DNA of 59,612 nt from Spirogloea muscicola (lineage: Eukaryota; Streptophyta; Zygnematophyceae; Spirogloeales; Spirogloeaceae): contig WELB01000093.1 in the NCBI GenBank assembly GCA_009602725.1, positions 406,832 to 466,443 on the forward strand, given 5' to 3'. Of the stretch, positions 38,843-50,904 are shown piece by piece (position 1 is the stretch's first letter; every line of letters starts with the position of its first letter). The notes under the pieces were generated by a model. It saw only the letters and a program-made list of their open reading frames with translations, did no database searches and was not told where the DNA came from. The position numbers were made by a program, and so were the translations under genes.

Positions 38843-40998
38843 CGACGTACGCATTTTAAAGAATAAAACCCCAAGGAGACCGTCTCTTTCAAAGTAGAGG
38901 AACGACGGGAGAGAGAGAGGCCTGCACATGAGAAGGGACACTCTGCAGCGTAGAAGCACCAGCCAAAAGGGCTTCTCAGACCGACAGCTTGTCATTCCAC
39001 GTTGAGACTCAGTGGCTCCTCGCCACCAGGTCCACAGAATTCCATCGAACTTTCGCGGGCAGCTGATGCGCATGGAAGAAAGTCACTCAGCGTCTTGGCT
39101 AACGCAACGATGTGAGCCCTTGATGCAAGACCTGGAGGATGCGGAGTCAGCACTTCTCGGATTTGACGCATACTGCGTGCCGATTCATACAAGAGGTCGA
39201 TGTGTGAGAGAGCTTCGAGAAAGAGGCAACTGTTACGGGACATAGGGTGACGGGATCGCCTGCTGCACGTCGCAGGCAGGGGGGTGATCCCCGCCAACAT
39301 GCTGCCGCACCTTACACGGTGCTGACTACCTCAATCCGGTGTTTGAAATACTACACTGCATGGTGCTTCTAGTGCCAGATTTCCTATAGGGTGACGGGCT
39401 TAGTCGAGGCCCCGTTTCGACGCGGCATCTCACACCAACAAGCATTGTGGGGCCACCGTCACGGCAGGAAAGGAGGATGAGATTGCCTTTTTCCTCGACC
39501 ACCTGCGCAGCGCCTGGGAGGGCATTGCCTCTCAACAGTTCGCTTCAGTATCCACAGATAGCAGGCCGTGTGCACAGTCACTCAGGGGCACCCGCTTCGT
39601 GTAGTCGCCCGGCTTGCCACGATGTCATGGAGCCTACAGAAGGCTCAGATTTACATCAATGTCTATCTGGCCAATGTCGATCACGAGAGCAGACACACCA
39701 TACTCTGCCATCCAGTGTCCGCCCCCTCTATCCCTCGGTCGTGAGGAGCTTGAGGAGATTGCGATGGCGTGCAGGCATTGCAGAAAGGCCGTGCAGGCGT
39801 GTCCCTTGCCAGTTCGTTTCGCATGAGTAGAGGTAAGGGGTCCAAACCCCTCTCCCTTGCCCTGCACTGTTTCACATCGTTACAGTAGAGGGCAATGCTT
39901 GATTGCTCATCCGTGCTTCCAGATGAAGCATGAAGCAAATCAAGCAGGCTAGCTACTTTAAGCTTCAGGAAGCTCGCAAAAAATACAGCATATGTTGAGC
40001 TTCGAGGTCTGGATCATTGACCTACTCATGAAAGACATACAGCAGTCTGTTTACGCTTATAGAGATGTACTGTGAATGAGACACTGCGCTATTGCAAGTG
40101 ACTTGCCATTGAGAGAATGCGCAGCGTTTTGCTACAACACTTCGAACATGACGAATGCCACAACTTCGATAACAAGCTATACAGAATCTCAATCTGGAGG
40201 AACGCCAAGCTGCATACGCTTGTGAAGGCAATATGCACCCCGCTCTGACCTCCAACACAGTCCTGATATGTAAATGAATGCTATGCAGCCTGACAATCAA
40301 GACTAAGGTTTGGTGTGCAGATAGATTTCAGGTCTTGCAGGAAGAAGCCACATTGTGTGATGCATGAGGTTCTTGGTCATATGCATTATATACTACTGCG
40401 TAGTGCCTATGGCGTATACCCTCTTCACAACTGGTGGTCCAAAAGCGATTATTGTCCGCGTCGCTGCAAGTGTCTTACAGGATCAAACCTCCACAACGAC
40501 TATTTTGCTTGTTGTGCTGTTGCCCGGTCAGAGTCACCGAGCTGAAGTGTCACGCCTATGTGACTACAGGAGCCAGCGCGTCAGCATATTTGCATGGCTA
40601 ACTGCACAACAGCTTCAATCTCACCTTGGTTGATGAGCACCATCTATTGGGTCAAGGAGAAGCACATGGATCATTGACAACGCACCACCACTGTAATAAG
40701 TGTGATTGAAAGCACCGACATTGCAGGAATCAAATCAAGCTCTTGCATAGTCAAATCGGTGATAGCCCCTTAAAGACAGGCACTTTATTCTGGTCTCAAA
40801 ATCAAGGCTCCTCAGGAATGGAGGAGCTCAAAGACTAGGAAAAGCAAATTTCGTGGACTAAAAATCCTCAAATCCGCTCAATTGCCTGAAGGAAGAGAGG
40901 GCCAGGGCCTGCAGTAGCTGCATCTTTCACTCGGCCATACTTTATGTGACTAACTTCAGCCGCTTGCGTCTGGCCCCACAAGCAGCAGTCTATGTCGC
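38843..40998. other. Non-coding stretch downstream of N4
   Basis: No gene, RNA or LINE tail recognised. Frames at about 39000-39300 (minus) and 39450-39830 (plus) lack any family signature. Bases 40900-40998 are the 3' flank of N4; the motif 'AAGCAGCAGTCTATG' just after the stop is shared with the N2, N3, N5 and N6 3' flanks. Confidence 0.5.
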
Positions 40999-43138
40999 TT
41001 ACAGGCAGATGGAGCTATAGCCAAGACCACCGAAGTAGAAGTACGCCTCCCAGCCTCCAGGATTGGCTCCAACCCAGATGCTGTAGCAGTTGCTGTTGCT
41101 GACGTAAGAAGAGATGGCGTAGTCGAGGTTGTAGAGGCTGTTGTACTGGTTCACGAATTGGATATTACGGATGTAGGCAGCGTAGGACCAGCCCTTGGCC
41201 GCGTACCAGCCGCTGCCCATGTATGTGCGGGTGTGCCTCCCGTAGGGCTCGCTGTTTACGATCTCGCCTCCCCACTGGACAACCTCGGCGTGGCTGTTGA
41301 GGCGGTTGAAGATCCACCACGGCCAGTAGCCCACCCACTGATTCTGGAACCGCAGCCACCAGTGGCCAGAGCCGGGGTCCTTGAAGACCAGGAGATTGAA
41401 CTCCCACTGCGTGGTCCCATACCAGGAGACGGGAGTCACCCTGCCGCCGAGGTAGACATTGCCGTTGGTCTGCACGAAGCCGCTGCAGTCCAGGTTGTAG
41501 CAGCCGGTGCTCTTGTATGCATCCCTCTGCGACCAGGGAGATGAGAGCCGGCGGTGAGTCCAGCTATTGATGAGGTGAAGGAGTCCATGGCAAGGCTGAC
41601 CATCGTACAGCAAGGCAGCTAGCAGACTAATGACAGCACTCACCGTCCAGTAAATGAAGAGCCTGGACTGCCAGTCGCCGTACTTGTTGGGGTACAGCTG
41701 CCAACCCGCCTCGATCGTGTTCAGGTCGCCATTATAGTAGGACCCCGCCACCAGCCACAGCTGGGAGAGGCTGAACTCGCTTGCAAATTCCACATAGGGA
41801 TTCCACACATTGAAGGTCGCCTCGGTGCCATAAATTAGCCCGCTGTTTCCACTGTATTCGGCAATGGCGTACTGCAGACACGATTCAGAGCGGCGTCAGC
41901 TGCTGGCACGAGCTTATGAATCACAACTGCAGGGAAGTATATTGCAGTGCCATATCTGGGGCCGTCCCTATGCAGGTCACTGTCCTCCCAATTAACTCAC
42001 AGTGCCGAGACATATTTGACAATGTCATACTGACCTCGTGGCCCGCATATGAAGGCTTCTGGATGGCCATGTAGTTAAGCTTCGTGGTATTGCCGCTGCC
42101 TTTCATCATGCCTGCAGTGAGAGTCTCATTCCCAGGTGCACCAGTGCTGTTCTTTCCCTTAAGCCCATTGTTCGACTGATGGCCACCGCCATGACCCTTG
42201 GGGTGCTTCTTGAAGAAGTCTGGTAACGAGCCAGCCCTCGCAACCTCGTCGTCTGCAATGAGGAAACGCGATGTCAATGCGACTCCATGGCCTGGTATAC
42301 TCCAGGCAAGCCTATCTGATGAGAGATACAGCCGCAGCTGCTGAAGCCAGACACTTGTGACATGCCTTGCATTCCCATAAGCCGTAACAGCCAGCGTAGC
42401 AAGAGAATAGCAGGAGAGAGCTCACGAGTGAGGCGGCGAACAGGGATGGTGCCCTCTGGACAGCTGCCCCAGGTCTGCGTGACTGGAACATGCGAGCTGT
42501 TGACCTTGCCATTATCGGAGGCCTTGAGGGAAGGAGGCTTCATCTGCAACAAGCCAGGAGCCGAGAGAGAAAGGTCAGTCCTGACAGCTGCACACGAGCA
42601 TGCACTTCCTAGGGAGCCTCGGTCGGCACATTTTGCCGCGAGGTCAGAATTTGGCCTCACAGAAGGTGTGTCGGAAGCACCTGAATCTTGTGATCCTTGA
42701 ACTTGGCATCCTGCATGGTGTGCTGATCCGCGATCTTGACGCAATCAACGATATCCCCATCCTCCGTGTGGATGGTCTTCTGAGCAGGCCTCTGGTGCCG
42801 GGCGATGTACTTGATAATTTTGTCTGCGTGCTCTGCATCAGGGCAAATGGGACTATGCGAAGTTTGTCAGATAGGAATGCGGGTTCACTTCGGGAATGCG
42901 CCGTTGAGAAACCTTCATCAGCTTGACATGGGTTGGTCGCAACGAGTGTATCGCAGGGACCCAATAGAGGGCCGAAGCGACACGAGAAGGGGCCGGAAGT
43001 GGTACCTCCGGACGGGGGAGGGCTGGAGAGCAGCCGCCTGCCCTGCTGCGGCTGCGCTGCGGCGGCGAGAGGGCCGACGAGGAGCTGGGCCAGGAGGAGC
43101 GCGCAAGCGACGGCGGCGGCCGTCCCGCAGCGCGCCAT
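40999..43138 (-). CDS. Neprosin-family protein N4
   Basis: Six exons on the minus strand: 43138-43006, 42832-42681, 42543-42426, 42252-42035, 41871-41644, 41526-40999, giving 458 aa. A signal peptide (MARCGTAAAVACALLLAQLL), the DUF4409 domain and the DUF239 domain are in the family order. The motifs DLNTIEAGWQ, GCYNLDCSGFVQTNGNVYLG, QWGGEIVNSEP and CYSIWVGANPGGWEAY are present, with both glutamates. At the exon 2 acceptor the usual AG is TG (CCTG instead of CCAG), and the next AG lies 6 bases downstream in frame. Exon 2 is therefore probably two codons shorter than in its sisters. It shares signal peptide and upstream DNA with N3. It has a TATA box about 130 bases before the ATG. Confidence 0.9.
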
Positions 43139-43529
43139 GGCGGACGGCGGTACGGGCCGAGGGAGGGCCGGCGAGGCGGGCTGGGCTGGCCAGGCGGGCC
43201 GCTTTCGGAGGGCTGGGAGCGGGGCTGGGAGTGGAGGTGCAGGCCATGCAGGCGGCCCGCCTCTTATACAGGCATCGGGGAACTCAGCCCATCCGGATAA
43301 CGGGGCTATCCATTTCCCGCCGCTGCCCGGACAGGGTCGCCGCCCAGGCAGGCTGCCCTTGGGCCCAGCACCAGACCCAGCCGCCACGGCCTGCCCGCCA
43401 CGGCCGGGCAGCGGTGAGGGAGCTTCCCCGGGCAGGCCACGTGGCGGCGCGTGAGGCCTTGGTGACTACCGGCCACGTCGACTCCAGCTACCCCGCTCCG
43501 CCGCCACGTGGCCCGCGGGCTCGTCAACC
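43139..43529 (-). promoter_or_regulatory. N4 promoter: TATA box and G-boxes
   Basis: On the minus strand a TATA box (TATAAGAG) is at about 43262-43269. CACGTG lies at 43438-43443 and 43505-43510, and 'GGCCACGTCGACTCCAGC' is shared with N3. The region 43310-43500 is homologous to 35885-36070. Confidence 0.55.
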
Positions 43530-44035
43530 GCCGAGCCGTCCATGGGCGCCAACGGTGCTGGGCGAGCCGGCCATGGTGGCGGCCAACACCACCCGACGAC
43601 CCTGCTAGACGCACAACCGTCCCTGCGCTAGCCGCCACCTGATCGTGCAAGAGCGTTTGTCCCTTTCCGGGGCCTACCCTTTGACCATGGCTGTTCTTTC
43701 TGGGCCTTCCACAGCCGCCGCCTCCTAGTGGAAGGCCTTCTTCTCTCATCCCTCCCTTGCCTGCTCTCGGTCTCCTCTCGAGGAATTAAAAGGACAGTAC
43801 ACGGCTACTATTCCCCTTGGACGAGCTTCTGCCTTCTTTCTCCATCCTCCCCCTCACCCACTGTATTCCCAGACGTCATGTCCTTTTCATGAAGAGCCAC
43901 ACGCTCGACTACCGACGAACGAAAAGCTATGTTTGCGGGAGTGTATCAATGTACATTGTACCACGCATTCATGCGGCGGCCCAAGCTGACCTTCGAGACA
44001 GGTGCAACCAGCACCGACCATCCTGTATGCCAGCA
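43530..44035 (-). repeat. Right arm of inverted repeat flanking N4
   Basis: Reverse-complement partner of 37566-38055. It is continuous with the N4 promoter, so this copy is probably the source and the left arm the derived copy. Confidence 0.65.
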
Positions 44036-44439
44036 CTATTCTTTCTTGCTATGACCACTGGGGGTCAAGGTAGTGAGCGTTCTAGCTAGGAAAGGATGCT
44101 TCTGAATGCCACTTATCATCCGCAGAACCAGCACAAGCGCTTATACTGCTTACGATTCTAAAGACGGTTGTTGCAGACAATCTTACTGAGTTGTTTGTTC
44201 AAACACCTCTACTTGTGGCATGACCACATAAAAGCCTGCAGTGAGGCGGCATTACCGCGGTGGCTGCTAACCACCCCTGGGAGAGCGGACCCCCTCTTAT
44301 AACTCCTCCTATGGCTACTGGTTATGCATTGTTTGATCAATTACAGCTCGCCCTCGGCCCCTTCCGGTCGAGGTGCACGCTGTGCTGCCCTCCTGCACAG
44401 CGTGCATAGCCTTGCTAATCCATTCTATCATGTAAGTCT

Positions 44440-45065
44440 CAGCGATGGGCTAGTCTTCCAAGTCATGAACAAATAGCCAAGCAAGCTACTCAGTGCAAAG
44501 AGGCGATTCAGTGAGAAACTGTGGGAGGGCACGGCTAGTGCAATCTGCACTGATGAGAAGGACAATCTAGAAGTCGTGATGGGTTCTGTTAATCAACTTG
44601 CTTCTACCTTTACAGAAAGATCTTAGAAAAGTTTTCAAGTTTGCTGTGCTTTGCTTTGAGGATTAGGGATGAGAAGCTTCTCTGATTAAGAATGGCTTGC
44701 AGTCGCCGCACTGAAGCTGGAAGCGTTGGCTGTAGAGCGAGCCTCCGCCAATGTGCCGCCCAGAATGGAGGTCGCGCCGCTGTCGCGATTAGCTACTAGA
44801 TGGCTTGATGAGAGAAGTGTTAAATCCGCAGAGAGAACGGCGTTAAACGCGAGGCAGCCAGTTTGTCGTGTCGCTATCGCCCGCCCGATGGCCAGATTGT
44901 GCGCCGAGACGCACAACCGCTGGTCCCGTGTCAGGTCAACAGCAGTGTTAGGCACGTCAGGCTGTCCCGCGTGGCCGAGTGGCCGAGCACACCGAGGCGG
45001 TGCTTCCGTAGGCGGCTGCTCCCGGTGGCGTGGAACCAAGCCTTCGAGGAGACGAAGAAGCCGCT
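44440..45065 (+). repeat. Repeat unit U, copy 1 (upstream of N5)
   Basis: It matches parts of 50050-50560 and 56110-56640. Shared strings include 'GAGCGAGCCTCCGCCAATG', 'GCGCCGCTGTC', 'GAAGTGTT' and 'CGCTGGTCCC.TGTCAGGTCA'. Each copy lies upstream of one of N5, N6 and N7, so the unit was carried along in the gene duplications. It has no coding capacity. The preceding 44035-44440 holds nothing recognised. Confidence 0.7.
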
Positions 45066-45084
45066 CTCCTAAGCGGGGGGGAGG

Positions 45085-45190
45085 GCAGTGAGGCTTCCTC
45101 GTCAAGGCCCCCTTTTCGTGCTTTGTTCATTCTTTTTTGGGCTGGCTTTCCCAGCCCCTATCCTCAATGGGCGAGCCCTTCTTCAAGGGC
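45085..45190 (+). mobile_element. LINE-like tail, plus orientation
   Basis: The tail carries 'GGGCTGGCTTTCCCAGCCCC' then 'ATCCTCAATGGGCGAGCCC', without coding sequence. Confidence 0.55.
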
Positions 45191-45284
45191 AAGGTGGCGT
45201 ATGTGGCAAGCGCACGAGCCCGGGCGCCGCAGTGGCCGGCGCCCCGGCGGCCCAAGCTTCCACAAAGCCGGGGGGGGCTGCCTG

Positions 45285-45910
45285 TGCGCCACGTGGCGGC
45301 TCCCGAGTGAATTTTGAGGAGATGCGGTAGAAACTGCCGCAGAAGCTTCAGTGAGCAAACACGTGACAGGTGCTCCTCTGCCGTTGACGCCGAGGTCGGT
45401 GCATCGGCGGACAGGAGGTCAATGGCCTATCAGCAGCGCGCCGCGTGGAGCGCTGGGGTTGCACTTCACCCCGGCTGCCCGGCTTGACCGGGCAGCAATG
45501 ACGCGCCGGGGGACGAAAGACAAGCACTCCCAAAGGGAGCAAGTGCTGTGAAAGTGGCTCTCCAATGGGGGCAAGGTCTGTGGAAAGCTAGCCCGGAAAA
45601 GTTGACAAGGTTCGAAAGGTGGAAAGAAACAGCTTCTCCAAATTGACAGCAGTGGCTGGGAGAGGCCAGCCCAAAGGCATGGACAAGGTCTACAAGGGCC
45701 GTAAGGTGCAAAAAGAAGTGACACTCCCAATGGGGGCAAGGGCTGCGAAAAGCCAGCCCAAAAAGAATTGACAAAGGTTCGAAGGGGCCGAAAAAAGGGT
45801 TCAAAGAGGGTTTTCGACAACGTGGGCAGCTTCTTGAGCGCGCCGTTGACCCGCTCCGCGGCGACGCGCCGCTGCCGCCCGGTCACCGCACTCAGGCCCC
45901 CCACTATACG
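45285..45910 (+). promoter_or_regulatory. N5 upstream: G-boxes and TATA box
   Basis: CACGTG occurs at 45290-45295 and 45360-45365. The conserved block 'GTTGACCCGCTCCGCGGCGA' (about 45845) leads to CCACTATACGAGGC, a TATA box at about 45904-45909. N6 and N7 have CCACTATAAG at the same place. The minus-oriented retroelement tails above are interspersed in this region. Confidence 0.55.
45510..45800 (-). mobile_element. Three consecutive LINE-like tails, minus orientation
   Basis: Hairpin tails at about 45550-45610, 45645-45690 and 45720-45780 each read on the minus strand as 'GGGCTGGC...' followed by 'AGCC.TTGCCCCCATTGGGAG' or a variant. No coding part remains. Confidence 0.55.
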
Positions 45911-45925
45911 AGGCAGAAAGAAAGC

Positions 45926-46237
45926 GGCTGCTGATATGAAAGAATCGGCTGTGAAATGCCAGCCAGATGCATACAGGTGTTCATGACGGAGCCAAAGGCT
46001 AGGCAGACAGGGCGCCCTCAATACCCCCGTGTCAGCAGTAGGAAGTCAGATGAGCTGAGGGGAGGAAGAGCAACCCCGCTGCGCAAGCCAGAGGCTGCTG
46101 CAAGGGCGCGACCAGCGCGGCGGTGCAAAGCAAGCGCTTGGGAGCGCTGCAGGGACATAGACAGTCGCATACGGTAGCAGGACACCAGACCCAAAGGCAC
46201 CGAGCCACCGGGAAGGGCAGCACCCTGCTCCCGGCGC
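45926..46237 (-). mobile_element. LINE-like 3' insertion in the N5 leader
   Basis: The minus strand reads MRLSMSLQRSQALALHRRAG, continues to LLTRGY with a stop at about 46018, and ends with tail 'GGCTGGC.TTTCACAGCC' at about 45950. It sits between the N5 TATA box and ATG. The right flank 'GAGGCAGGAGGCTCG' (46236-46250) matches the uninterrupted N6 sequence, and the left flank 'GAGGCAGAAAG' is a diverged copy. This is compatible with a target-site duplication of about 12 bp. The same insertion is in N7 but not N6. Confidence 0.65.
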
Positions 46238-46472
46238 CGAGGCAGGAGGCTCGTCACTTAGCCCCAAGCCCCGCGGCCCCAAGCCCAGCAGCCACCTGCC
46301 AGGAACCCCCCTCCTTCCCCACCCCGGCCTCTACCCGCTTGCTGGCCTTTCCCGCCCCACCGCCCACCCAGCGGCGCCTTTTCCGAGCTCTCAAGCTGCC
46401 GCTGGCCTCAGACCGCCCACTGCCCACCAGAGTGGCCTCTTGCAGCTGACAAGCCACCGCCTCGCCCCCGGC

Positions 46473-48603
46473 ATGGCTCCCGCCCGGGGCCCGCTCGGCC
46501 TCGCCTGCCTCCTCCTCCTCGCTCAGCTCCTCTTCGCCGGCCTCAGCGCCGCAGGGCAGCCGCAGCAGGGCAGGCGCCTGCTCAGCAGCCCTCCACCCTC
46601 CGCAGGTACCACTTCCACACCTTCGCTTACTCCTTGCGCTCAACTCTTCATCCAGTATTTTTCAAGAGGATGGAGATGTCTCCACTGCGCAATCTGGAGA
46701 TGCTTGCTTGACAAGCCGCACATTTGTTCATTCACCAGATACCGATCACCAGGCGCGCATTGCCAAGTACGTCGCCCGCCACCAAAGGCCGGCTCAGAAG
46801 ACCATCCACACGGAGGATGGGGATGTCGTCGACTGCGTTAAGATTGCGGACCAGCACACCATGCAAGATGCCAAGTTCAAGGATCACAAGATCCAGGCAC
46901 TTTACTGGCCGACACACAACAAGCTTGCGAGGCTGTAGTCCAGCCTCGCTGCAGAAAGCCGCAGCAAGCCTTGCAGAGGAGCCGCAAGCTCGCCCGTTAT
47001 CAGCATTTGACTGAATGATCCTCGGCTGCTGGCTTCCTGCAGATGAAACCCCCTTCCCTCAAGGCCTCTGATGATGGCAAGGTCAACAGCTCGCATGTCC
47101 CAGTCAAGCAGACCTGGGGCAGCTGCCCAACGGGCACCATCCCCGTGCGCCGCGTCACTCGTAAGTTCTCTTCTCTTATTTTCACCACGTTGCCTCGCAA
47201 GGCTTGTGGAACCGCAAGCCACATGTCACATGTTCTATACTATCCTATCAGCTGCACATGTAGCTCTTCACAACCGTAGCTTATCTGACATTAATCAAAA
47301 TCATGCAGTCGCATTGACATAGCCTTCCCATGTTGCAGACGACGAAGTTGCGAGGGCTGGCTCTTTGCCAGACTTTTTCAAGAAGCACCCCAAGGCTCAT
47401 GGCGGTGGCCATCACCCGAACAAGGGCCAGCACAACCAAAAGAAAAGCACTGGTGCGCCCGGGAACGAGACCCTCACTGCAGGCATGATGAAAGGTGGCG
47501 GCAACACCACGAGGCTCAACCACAATGCCATCCAGAAGCCTTCCTATGAGGGTCACGAGGTCAGTCGCAGTTGCTCAACCGTGTCTAGTCAGAGACAAGG
47601 ATTCTTTCGAGAGAGTGAACTACCATATGTTGAGACTGGCATACATCGTGGCACAGCTTGCAGATATTGCTGCCAAGTACCTCTCCATCGCGTGCCTGCA
47701 GCTGACCGTACGCTCCGTTGCGTTTCGCAGTACGCAGTCGCCCAGTACAGCGGAAACAGCGGGCTTATCTATGGCACCAAGGCGACATTCAATGTCTGGA
47801 ACCCGTATGTGGAGTTTGCAAGCGAGTTCAGCCTCTCCCAGCTGTGGCTGGTGGCGGGGTCCTATGGCAATGGCGACCTGAACACGATCGAGGCGGGATG
47901 GCAGCTGTACCCCAACAAGTATGGCGACTGGCAGTCCAGGCTCTTCATTTACTGGACGGTGAGTGCTGTCATTCGTCGCTAGCAGTCTTGCTGTATGATG
48001 CTCAGCCTTGCCATTGTATTCTTCACCTCATCAACAGCTGGACTCACTGTCGGCTCTCGTCTTCGTGGTGTGCAGAGGGATGCGTACAAGAGCACCGGCT
48101 GCTACAACCTGGACTGCAGCGGCTTCGTGCAGACGAACGGCAATGTCTACCTCGGCGGCAAGGTGACTCCCGTCTCCTGGTACGGGAGCACGCAGTGGGA
48201 ATTCACACTTCTGGTCTTCAAGGATCCCGGCTCTGGCCACTGGTGGCTCCAGTACCAGGGTCAGTGGGTGGGCTACTGGCCGTGGTGGATATTCACCCGC
48301 CTCAACAGCCACGCCGAGGTGGTCGAGTGGGGAGGCGAGATCGTGAACATCGAGCCCTTCGGGAGGCACACTCGCACATACATGGGCAGCGGCTGGTATG
48401 CGGCCAAGAGCTGGTCCTACGCTGCGTACATCCGTAACATCCAATTTGTGAACCAGTACAACACCCTCTACAACCTCGACTACGCCATCTCTTCATACGT
48501 CAGCAACAGCAACTGCTACAGCATCTGGGTCGGAGCCAATCCCGGAGGCTGGGAGGCTTACCTTTACTTCGGCGGCATTGGCTATAGCTCCATCTGCGTA
48601 TAA
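46473..48603 (+). CDS. Neprosin-family protein N5
   Basis: Exons: 46473-46605, 46739-46896, 47043-47160, 47339-47559, 47731-47958, 48076-48603, giving 461 aa. A signal peptide (MAPARGPLGLACLLLLAQLL, two residues shorter than in N2/N6) and QPQQGRRLL precede the activation domain (VDCVKIADQHTMQ, TWGSCPTGTIPVRR, SLPDFFKKHPKAHGGGHHPN). The neprosin domain has DLNTIEAGWQLYPNKYGDWQ, GCYNLDCSGFVQTNGNVYLG, GYWPWWIFTRLNSHAEVVEW, GGEIVNIEPFGRHTRTYMGS and CYSIWVGANPGGWEAY. Both glutamates are present. The intron 2 donor is GC (CAG|GCACTT) where its sisters have GT; reading through would hit a stop after 13 codons, so a GC-AG intron is assumed. Its leader carries a retroelement insertion. Probably secreted; substrate unknown. 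Confidence 0.92.
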
Positions 48604-49839
48604 GCACCATAGACTGCTGCTTGTAGGGAGCGAAGCTGCTGTTTGATCGAGATTGTATTTGGTCTTGCACACATATTACCATGACATAGATAAGCACTGT
48701 CGGAGCTTAGTAGATGACCCGACTTCCCAATTTTGTATTCATTGCTCCTTCATGTGAGGGCGTCATTGATCTGAATTTGACACATTGATATGGAGGTGTC
48801 AGTCATTGGTAGGACCGAGCATGAGTATGTTGCATTACCCCTTGATGACCTCTTGCTTGAATGGGACGTATTCACTTTACTCAGGAAATTTGAACGGATT
48901 GGTAGCACAGATAAAGTGGCTCGTAAAATTCTGGAGAGTATAACCTAAGCATCCATTCAGCAGCTGGCTTGTTGCTTTGTACCATCTGTCAAAGCAGTGT
49001 GGACATACTACTCATGGAGGTTATCCGCATGGCATTGAGATTGCCATGTAACCGTGGTGCTGAAGCAGTCATGGCATTGAATCTGACAGAGAGAAGACAA
49101 TCATTACTAGAGATTGCTGCAGGTGAGAGAAATGTTGATGAGTTCACATATGTCACATTTGTTGTTGGACAAGCAAAACACGTCATTTTCCGAATAGACC
49201 GCTCGCTTGTGCTTCTGAAATTCTTCGACTTTTGCTCCTTAGAGCACGGGCGGAATGGCGACCTGCACAGCCGGACCTTGGTCTTGATAGGCTGCAGTGC
49301 GTTCTTATAAGCTAGGCTTGGGTGAAAGTCAAGCAACTTGGATACCAGCAACAACACGGTTGTATTCACCCTGGCCTCCCTGAGTGCTTGATACTTTTAG
49401 TTGACCTCTTAGTTGACCTCTCTTTTATGAACAACTGCTCCTCAGGGTCCTCGGACAAAGCAGAATGGCACGGTTTTGTGACTTGAGTAAGCCTCCAACT
49501 ACATTGCATTAACAAGCGGGAGTGGTCCTGACTGGATGGTGTCCTCTAGGTGGCCTTATTTTGCAATTTGATTTTTCCTTCAGTGGTCCTACAAATCTTC
49601 ACAGCAGGATACTGAGTAGGTCATAGCCAGGTTGACCACCGAGTAGTGAAGGTTGGCACCCACCAACGATTCCGCTGAGTCAAGGGAACCTTCGAGCAGA
49701 TCACGTGCTTAATGTCAGCCAGTGATTTAGTAATTGCTTTGATCTACGGGCTTAAACAACCTAATCGACGAATATTGCTTTGATCATTCTGATTAGTTTG
49801 ATGAGATGAGCAATGATGAGTGATAGCTGTGATCAACTA
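48604..49839. other. 3' flank of N5 and anonymous spacer
   Basis: 48600-48830 is similar to 28150-28370 (N2 3' flank) in inverted orientation, sharing 'GGTAGGACCGAGCATGA' and 'CATGACATAGATA'. A frame at 48969-49310 (113 aa) has no recognised family. Nothing else is seen. Confidence 0.5.
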
Positions 49840-50562
49840 ACCTCAGTGTTCCAATAGTCAATCAGCTTCTGATTTGACACTATAGAACACAGCATCGATA
49901 TATAGCTTGCCACGTGCAACTTTGAAACAGAGAAGACAGTGAGAAAGGTGCAACTCCTTATGAGGTGGGAAGCTGGCAATTGTGGTTGTGGTGGGGCCTC
50001 AATCAACCATAAGGACAACTTCCAGATATCAAAGGCCTGTTGTGGAGGATGGGCTAGGTTGTTAAGCAGATATCAATCCATATGTATAAGCGGCCTTACC
50101 AAGTCGTGGCAGTTAGCCAAGCAAGCTGTCTCACTGTGCAGAGAGGCATTTGCAGAAAGGATGTGAGAGGCACTGCAAGCTGACTCGATACTAGGGATGT
50201 TGTGCTAGCGTCATAGGCTTTAAGGGTGAGAAGCTTCTTTGGAAACCAATGGCTTGCAGCCACCACTTCGAAGCTGAAAGCGTGGGCTGCAGAGCGAGCC
50301 TCCGCCAATGGGCACGGCCTGGAAGGAGTCGCGCCGCTGTCTCAGTAGCTAACAGATGCCTAAGTGAAAGAAGTGTTGGGTCCGCAGAGAGAACGCAGTC
50401 GCGAGCAGCCCGGTTGGCGGGGAGATCTATCGCCCGCCCAACGACCAGATTGTGGGCCCAGACGCACACGCGCTGGTCCCATGTCAGGTCAAGAGTATCA
50501 AAGGCACGTCAGGCTGTTCCACGTGCTGCGTAGCCGAGCATGCCGAGGCGGCGGTGCTCTGC
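49840..50562 (+). repeat. Repeat unit U, copy 2 (upstream of N6)
   Basis: It matches 55920-56640 along its length ('TCAATCAGCTTCTG', 'GGCCTGTTGTGGAGGATGGG', 'CTTACCAAGTCGTG', 'GAGCGAGCCTCCGCCAATG'). Its right part matches copy 1 upstream of N5. It is non-coding. Confidence 0.7.
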
Positions 50563-50880
50563 GGACTGCTGCGGACGTGGGGACCGTGCTCCAAGTTTCC
50601 GTGGAGGAGGAGCATGCTCTCCTTTTCAATTCATGCGCACCGCGCGCCTTCTACTTCCCAACTGGGGAAAGCCCAGTAAGGCTTCTTCGTCGAGGGCAGT
50701 GTTAAGGCTATCGACGCGTGCTTTAGCACTTTCCTGACCCCTTGGATTGTAATACTTCTACTGGGCTGGCCAGGCACATACATCGCCTTCTTCTGGAGGA
50801 GTTTTTGTTCCCTCTCTCGATGAGGTAAGCGCACGAGGTGGTCGCCGCTATGGCTGGCTTTCCGGCGGCCCCAAGCTTCC
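50563..50880. other. Spacer with degenerate repeat DNA
   Basis: Contains 'CTTTTCAATTCATGCGCACCG' and 'GGGCTGGCC', which resemble the anonymous repeat near 19.15 kb and decayed LINE-like tails. No gene. Confidence 0.4.
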
Positions 50881-50904
50881 ACCCGATCCCCGGGGGGGCT
50901 GCCT

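Noticed and set aside
44955-45010. tRNA-like string (GTGGCCGAGTGGCCGAGCAC...) resembling a Leu/Ser tRNA D-arm
   Set aside because: It recurs with changes at about 50510 and 56575 as part of repeat unit U. No acceptor stem, anticodon loop or T-arm (GTTCGA) can be placed.
48969-49310. 113-codon frame downstream of N5
   Set aside because: No recognisable domain, no splice partners and an AT-rich spacer context; not supported as a gene.
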